From the NCBI GenBank assembly GCA_020205615.1, contig CM035156.1, positions 19,247,128 through 19,311,127 of the forward strand: a stretch of 64,000 nucleotides of DNA, written 5' to 3'. A program made the translations under genes and the position numbers. This document shows, one piece after another, positions 61,211 through 64,000 of the stretch. Under the pieces are notes generated by a model that saw only the letters and a list, made by a program, of their open reading frames with translations, was not told where the DNA came from and made no database searches. How positions within the stretch are numbered: position 1 is the first letter of the stretch; each line of letters opens with the position of its first letter. Source of the stretch: Panax quinquefolius (Eukaryota > Streptophyta > Magnoliopsida > Apiales > Araliaceae).

Positions 61211-62430
61211 CGAAGTACCGCATGCACGGTGATTTCTTTTGTTATTCCATTCTTTATTATACCCGGTTGGTTAAAACTTTGACTTCTATACTCCATGAAA
61301 TTAGTAGAATATCCTTGATATTTCGTTTCATCCAAAGATCTTTTCATGAAAATATTCTTCCGATCATTCTTGAATTTTACTAATTTGGACGTTAATAATT
61401 CCCGGATAAAATAATTCTTGAACTTGTTTTATTGAATTCTTATATCATTGTCATCATCCTCATGTTTATATTATGTTGAAAGTCATCTGTATGGCACATA
61501 GTGCATGATGGACTTGGTATGATTATGACCGAGAGACTATTCGGTAATCACGACCGTAATGTTACAAATGATGTGATAAAAATCCTCGATGGTCAGTAGT
61601 GCATTGATGGACAGATTGTTGGCATTATCATGTCCATTAATGAATACACAAATATTCTTGGCCCGTAGTGCGTGAATAATTGTGGTCGTGATACTAAAGA
61701 ATATCCTCGGCCGTAGTGCGGGGTGATTCGATGATGTGGAATATTTATTAAAGTGAGTCTCAAATTATAACAAATGATGAAAAACCTTTTAAAACCTAAA
61801 AGATAGTAGACTTTATTTTCTACTTGACTTTTTAATGGATTGCATATTCCATTGCAGCTTAAGATGGTTGTCTATTGTATTTTATCGGTTTAACATTGTT
61901 GAAGACTATTGATAATTTATTCTGCATTATCTTAGTCATAATATTTCTTCTTGGGCTAGTTGAGCTCACCCTTTCTTTCACTTTATTCTCTTGTTGAAAT
62001 GAGAATATAGTTGGGACGAGTCGGGAAACGAGTGATGGTCCCGAAGATAGCATTAGTAGTCCTCACTATTACAGAAAATAGTGTGATAATAACTGTAATG
62101 AGGACTTTTTGTTTGAGTTTGTATAATATCTAGTAGATTTATATTTGTATTTAAACTCACGCTTTATGTCGTATTGTATACCTACGCTTATGTTAATAAG
62201 TTGTATTTAAATTCTGTACCATGTAAGTGGCGACCAAAGATGGGTGATGTATACCTAATTTTGGGGGCGTCACAGAAATAGCCGGTTATTATATTTGATA
62301 TTCTTTCCTATTGATGCTCTTTTGTTCAGGAAAAGTTCTTCCTTTTTTATGTCTGTCTTAATAGCAATTCACAAAAGACCCATTTTTTTGTTGTCCGCTT
62401 TAGGCCCTTCAAAACTCAAGGTTGGCCCTG

Positions 62431-63127
62431 TGCACAGAAATAAAGAGACAATAATTTTAGTGCTTGTGTAAGACAAAATGTTATTCTGTTTTACTTGTAA
62501 ATTAGGGTATAGTCGTGTATTTATAGTTTTCTCACACCACCTATTAAGCTCGTCCCCGAGTTGAAATAAGACTCCTTATTACGTCATAAAACTTAATCTC
62601 CGAAAATCAAAATCAATTCAGACTGTTCCCACATAAAAGTAAAAAAATAACCAGAATCAAAACTACAAATTCCTTAAAGATCAAGTCTCCTAACAAATAT
62701 GTATCTCCGCGTGGGAAAGTTTCGTGGGATAGGTCCCACCAAATCATCCGGACTCGCAAAATCATGGTCCAACATTTACCAATAAAAAATAATAATATTA
62801 TGTGTACAAAATGTAAACAAAAAGTAGGACTCATTTATTACTTACCAATTAAAATGTATAAAACATCTAATCGTATATTTGTGCACATTTTTTATGTATA
62901 CTTTGTGTCTCTAGCATTATTTACCAATAAAAATATATAAAATATTCAATTACAGATCATATTTCTTATTTATTATACTATTTGTGCACAATTTTTTTTG
63001 TATCCAAATATTATCAAAACAATGTTCCAAAAACACCATTCAACAATTAATCTTAATCATTAATTTATGTTAGTCTAATTATTTATCCTCCCACCCTCCC
63101 TCCCTCCCTCCCTCCCTCCCTCCCTCT
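62431..63127. other. Intergenic DNA, no gene seen
   Basis: AT-rich, no recognisable protein. A (CCCT)n tract lies at 63086-63126, next to the TA-flanked foldback element. Confidence 0.55.
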
Positions 63128-63483
63128 ATATATATATAAAGGGAGAGGGAGTCCGGATCCAGTCCGAACTCCCACACGCTACTAAAATTCGGATTATTTT
63201 TTTTTGCTTTTTTTTAAAACAACTAATTTTTTTTTAAATATTTTATGAAATTGGATTTTTTTTCATATCATTGTGTTTTAGGCGTGATTTGGATACATAT
63301 AACTGCATGCACTTATTTTGTTATATGTATCCAAATCACGCCTAAAACACTATATTATGAAAAATTTCAGTGCCATAAAATATTTAAAAAAATTAGTTGT
63401 TTTAAAAAAAATAAAAATAAATAAATAAATTCAATTTTAAAAAAATCCAGAGTCCGTAATCGATCGTTGTTCTATATATATAT
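63128..63483. mobile_element. Foldback MITE with long perfect hairpin
   Basis: Flanked by TATATATA on both sides. The core arms are 63273-63303 and 63320-63350, 31 nt and perfectly complementary (GTGTTTTAGGCGTGATTT... and its reverse complement), with a 16-nt loop. Imperfect pairing extends outward to about 63210 and 63411 (AAAACAACTAATTTTT versus AAAATTAGTTGTTTT). Non-coding, about 350 bp. Confidence 0.75.
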
Positions 63484-63484
63484 A

Positions 63485-63647
63485 GGATTCCATCCACAAT
63501 GAACCGGTTGTTGGGAGTAACCCATTTTGGCCAGCAGCTACTACACTGCATTCTAAATTATAAAAAAAATTGTCTAAGGCCTATGACAGTGTAGTAGCTA
63601 CCGGCCAAATGGGTCATTCCTCAACAACCTATTGTCATGATGGAATC

Positions 63648-63648
<1 letters not shown>
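63485..63648. mobile_element. Short foldback MITE in (TA)n
   Basis: 164 bp with about 62-bp terminal inverted repeats: GGATTCCATC...GTAGCTACTACACTG-type left arm (63485-63548) and its near-complement (63587-63648, ending GATGGAATCC), around a 38-nt loop. TATATATATA borders the left and a long (TA)n the right. It shares the left TA tract with the neighbouring MITE. Confidence 0.82.

Positions 63649-63649
<1 letters not shown>

Positions 63650-63703
<54 letters not shown>
63650..63703. repeat. (TA)n microsatellite
   Basis: Pure TA run of about 53 nt between the MITE and LTR H. Confidence 0.95.
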
Positions 63704-63706
<3 letters not shown>

Positions 63707-64000
63707 GACGCCCCCAAAATAGGTATACATCACCCATTCCGAGTTGTCAATACACATGGTGCGTAAACAACTACAACTTTATTATTACAACAAGAAAAAG
63801 CGTGAGTTTGAATACAAATATTATCTTCTGATAATATCTATACTCAAATAAATTCTCATCATATTTATTGATACATTATTTTACAAAAATGGTGAGGACT
63901 ACTAAACAACTCTCTCTAGAACCTTCATTCCATACCCAGAGACTCATACTGCTTATATTTTCGCCTCCACGAGAAGAAAAATGGAACAAAAAGGAAAAGG
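63704..64000 (-). repeat. Ty3 LTR H (truncated by window end)
   Basis: Starts TGTGACGCCCCCAAAATAGG directly at the end of the (TA)n tract and follows the B/E LTR sequence to the window edge (ATGGAACAAAAAGGAAAAGG). Minus orientation; whether it is solo or part of a full element cannot be seen. Confidence 0.85.

Larger units (their letters stand above)
59834..62274 (+). repeat. Solo LTR K (second Ty3 subfamily)
   Basis: It begins TGTAAGACCCC and ends GGGGGCGTCACA, about 2.44 kb. Flanks GAAGT (59829-59833) and GAAAT (62275-62279) match at 4 of 5. Same subfamily as F, opposite orientation. It contains AATAGTA-TTACC repeats (60430-60575), a TATA box (60696-60704) and tandem repeats at 60842-61210. 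Confidence 0.88.
59467..62430. mobile_element. GGCC-rich TIR element J, split by solo LTR K
   Basis: The left end TAGTACCGATCCTGGGCTAA and the right end (minus strand) CAGGGCCAACCTTGAG are degenerate inverted copies of the CAGGGCCGGCCCTG-type terminus common in plants. Subterminal GGGCTAAAGCCC and GGCCCTTC blocks fit. Flanking 8-mers ATTACAGA and TGCACAGA share ACAGA. Without K it would be about 520 bp. Superfamily probably hAT, not proven. Confidence 0.55.

Overview
The window is an AT-rich plant nuclear DNA segment made almost entirely of nested LTR retrotransposons. I found no ordinary host gene, rRNA, tRNA or CRISPR array. A flowering plant is suggested by chromodomain Ty3/gypsy elements with long LTRs, a Sirevirus-like Ty1/copia element with a large gag and an extra ORF after pol, initiator-Met-type primer-binding sites, many (TA)n tracts and Micron-like MITEs sitting in those tracts.

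The core is one Ty1/copia element, A (10597-58010, + strand, AAAAT target duplication). Younger insertions have split it into pieces across 47 kb. Its parts in order are: 5' LTR, PBS, gag part 1, [Ty3 element B 13976-32033, which carries a decayed copia element C at 16683-25935], gag end, protease, integrase, [solo LTR D 33595-36082], integrase tail and start of RT, [Ty3 element E 36675-46730, whose flanks no longer match and which replaces most of RT], RNase H, spacer, start of the extra ORF, [solo LTR F 47835-50714], rest of the extra ORF, PPT, 3' LTR (itself split by decayed Ty3 remnant I, 55056 to about 57785).

B, D, E, F, G (1-3612), H (63704-end), I and K (59834-62274) all belong to one chromovirus family. 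Its LTRs are 2.4-2.9 kb with termini TGTAAG...CGTCACA, and there are two subfamilies: B/D/E/G/H/I and F/K. Eleven LTR copies or fragments lie in 64 kb, in both orientations. Element E is the most complete: gag with zinc knuckles, protease, RT with FIDD, RNase H, integrase and chromodomain, all on the minus strand and all broken by stops and frameshifts.

The flanks (3613-10591 and 58016-63703) are low-complexity AT-rich DNA. They hold a hAT-like non-autonomous element (8751-9741), a GGCC-rich TIR element (59467-62430, split by K), three foldback MITEs embedded in (TA)n, small perfect hairpins and microsatellites.

The least explained features are: the long coiled-coil/RG-rich extra ORF of element A and the GATCGTAG motif scattered through that element; tandem stem-loop arrays in the transcribed leaders of the Ty3 LTRs and of copia C; and a decay pattern (in-frame TAG stops, copy differences clustered at CG/CAG/CTG sites) that looks linked to cytosine methylation, or to base-calling errors at methylated sites. 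All calls come from reading the sequence by eye; no alignment or database search was run.
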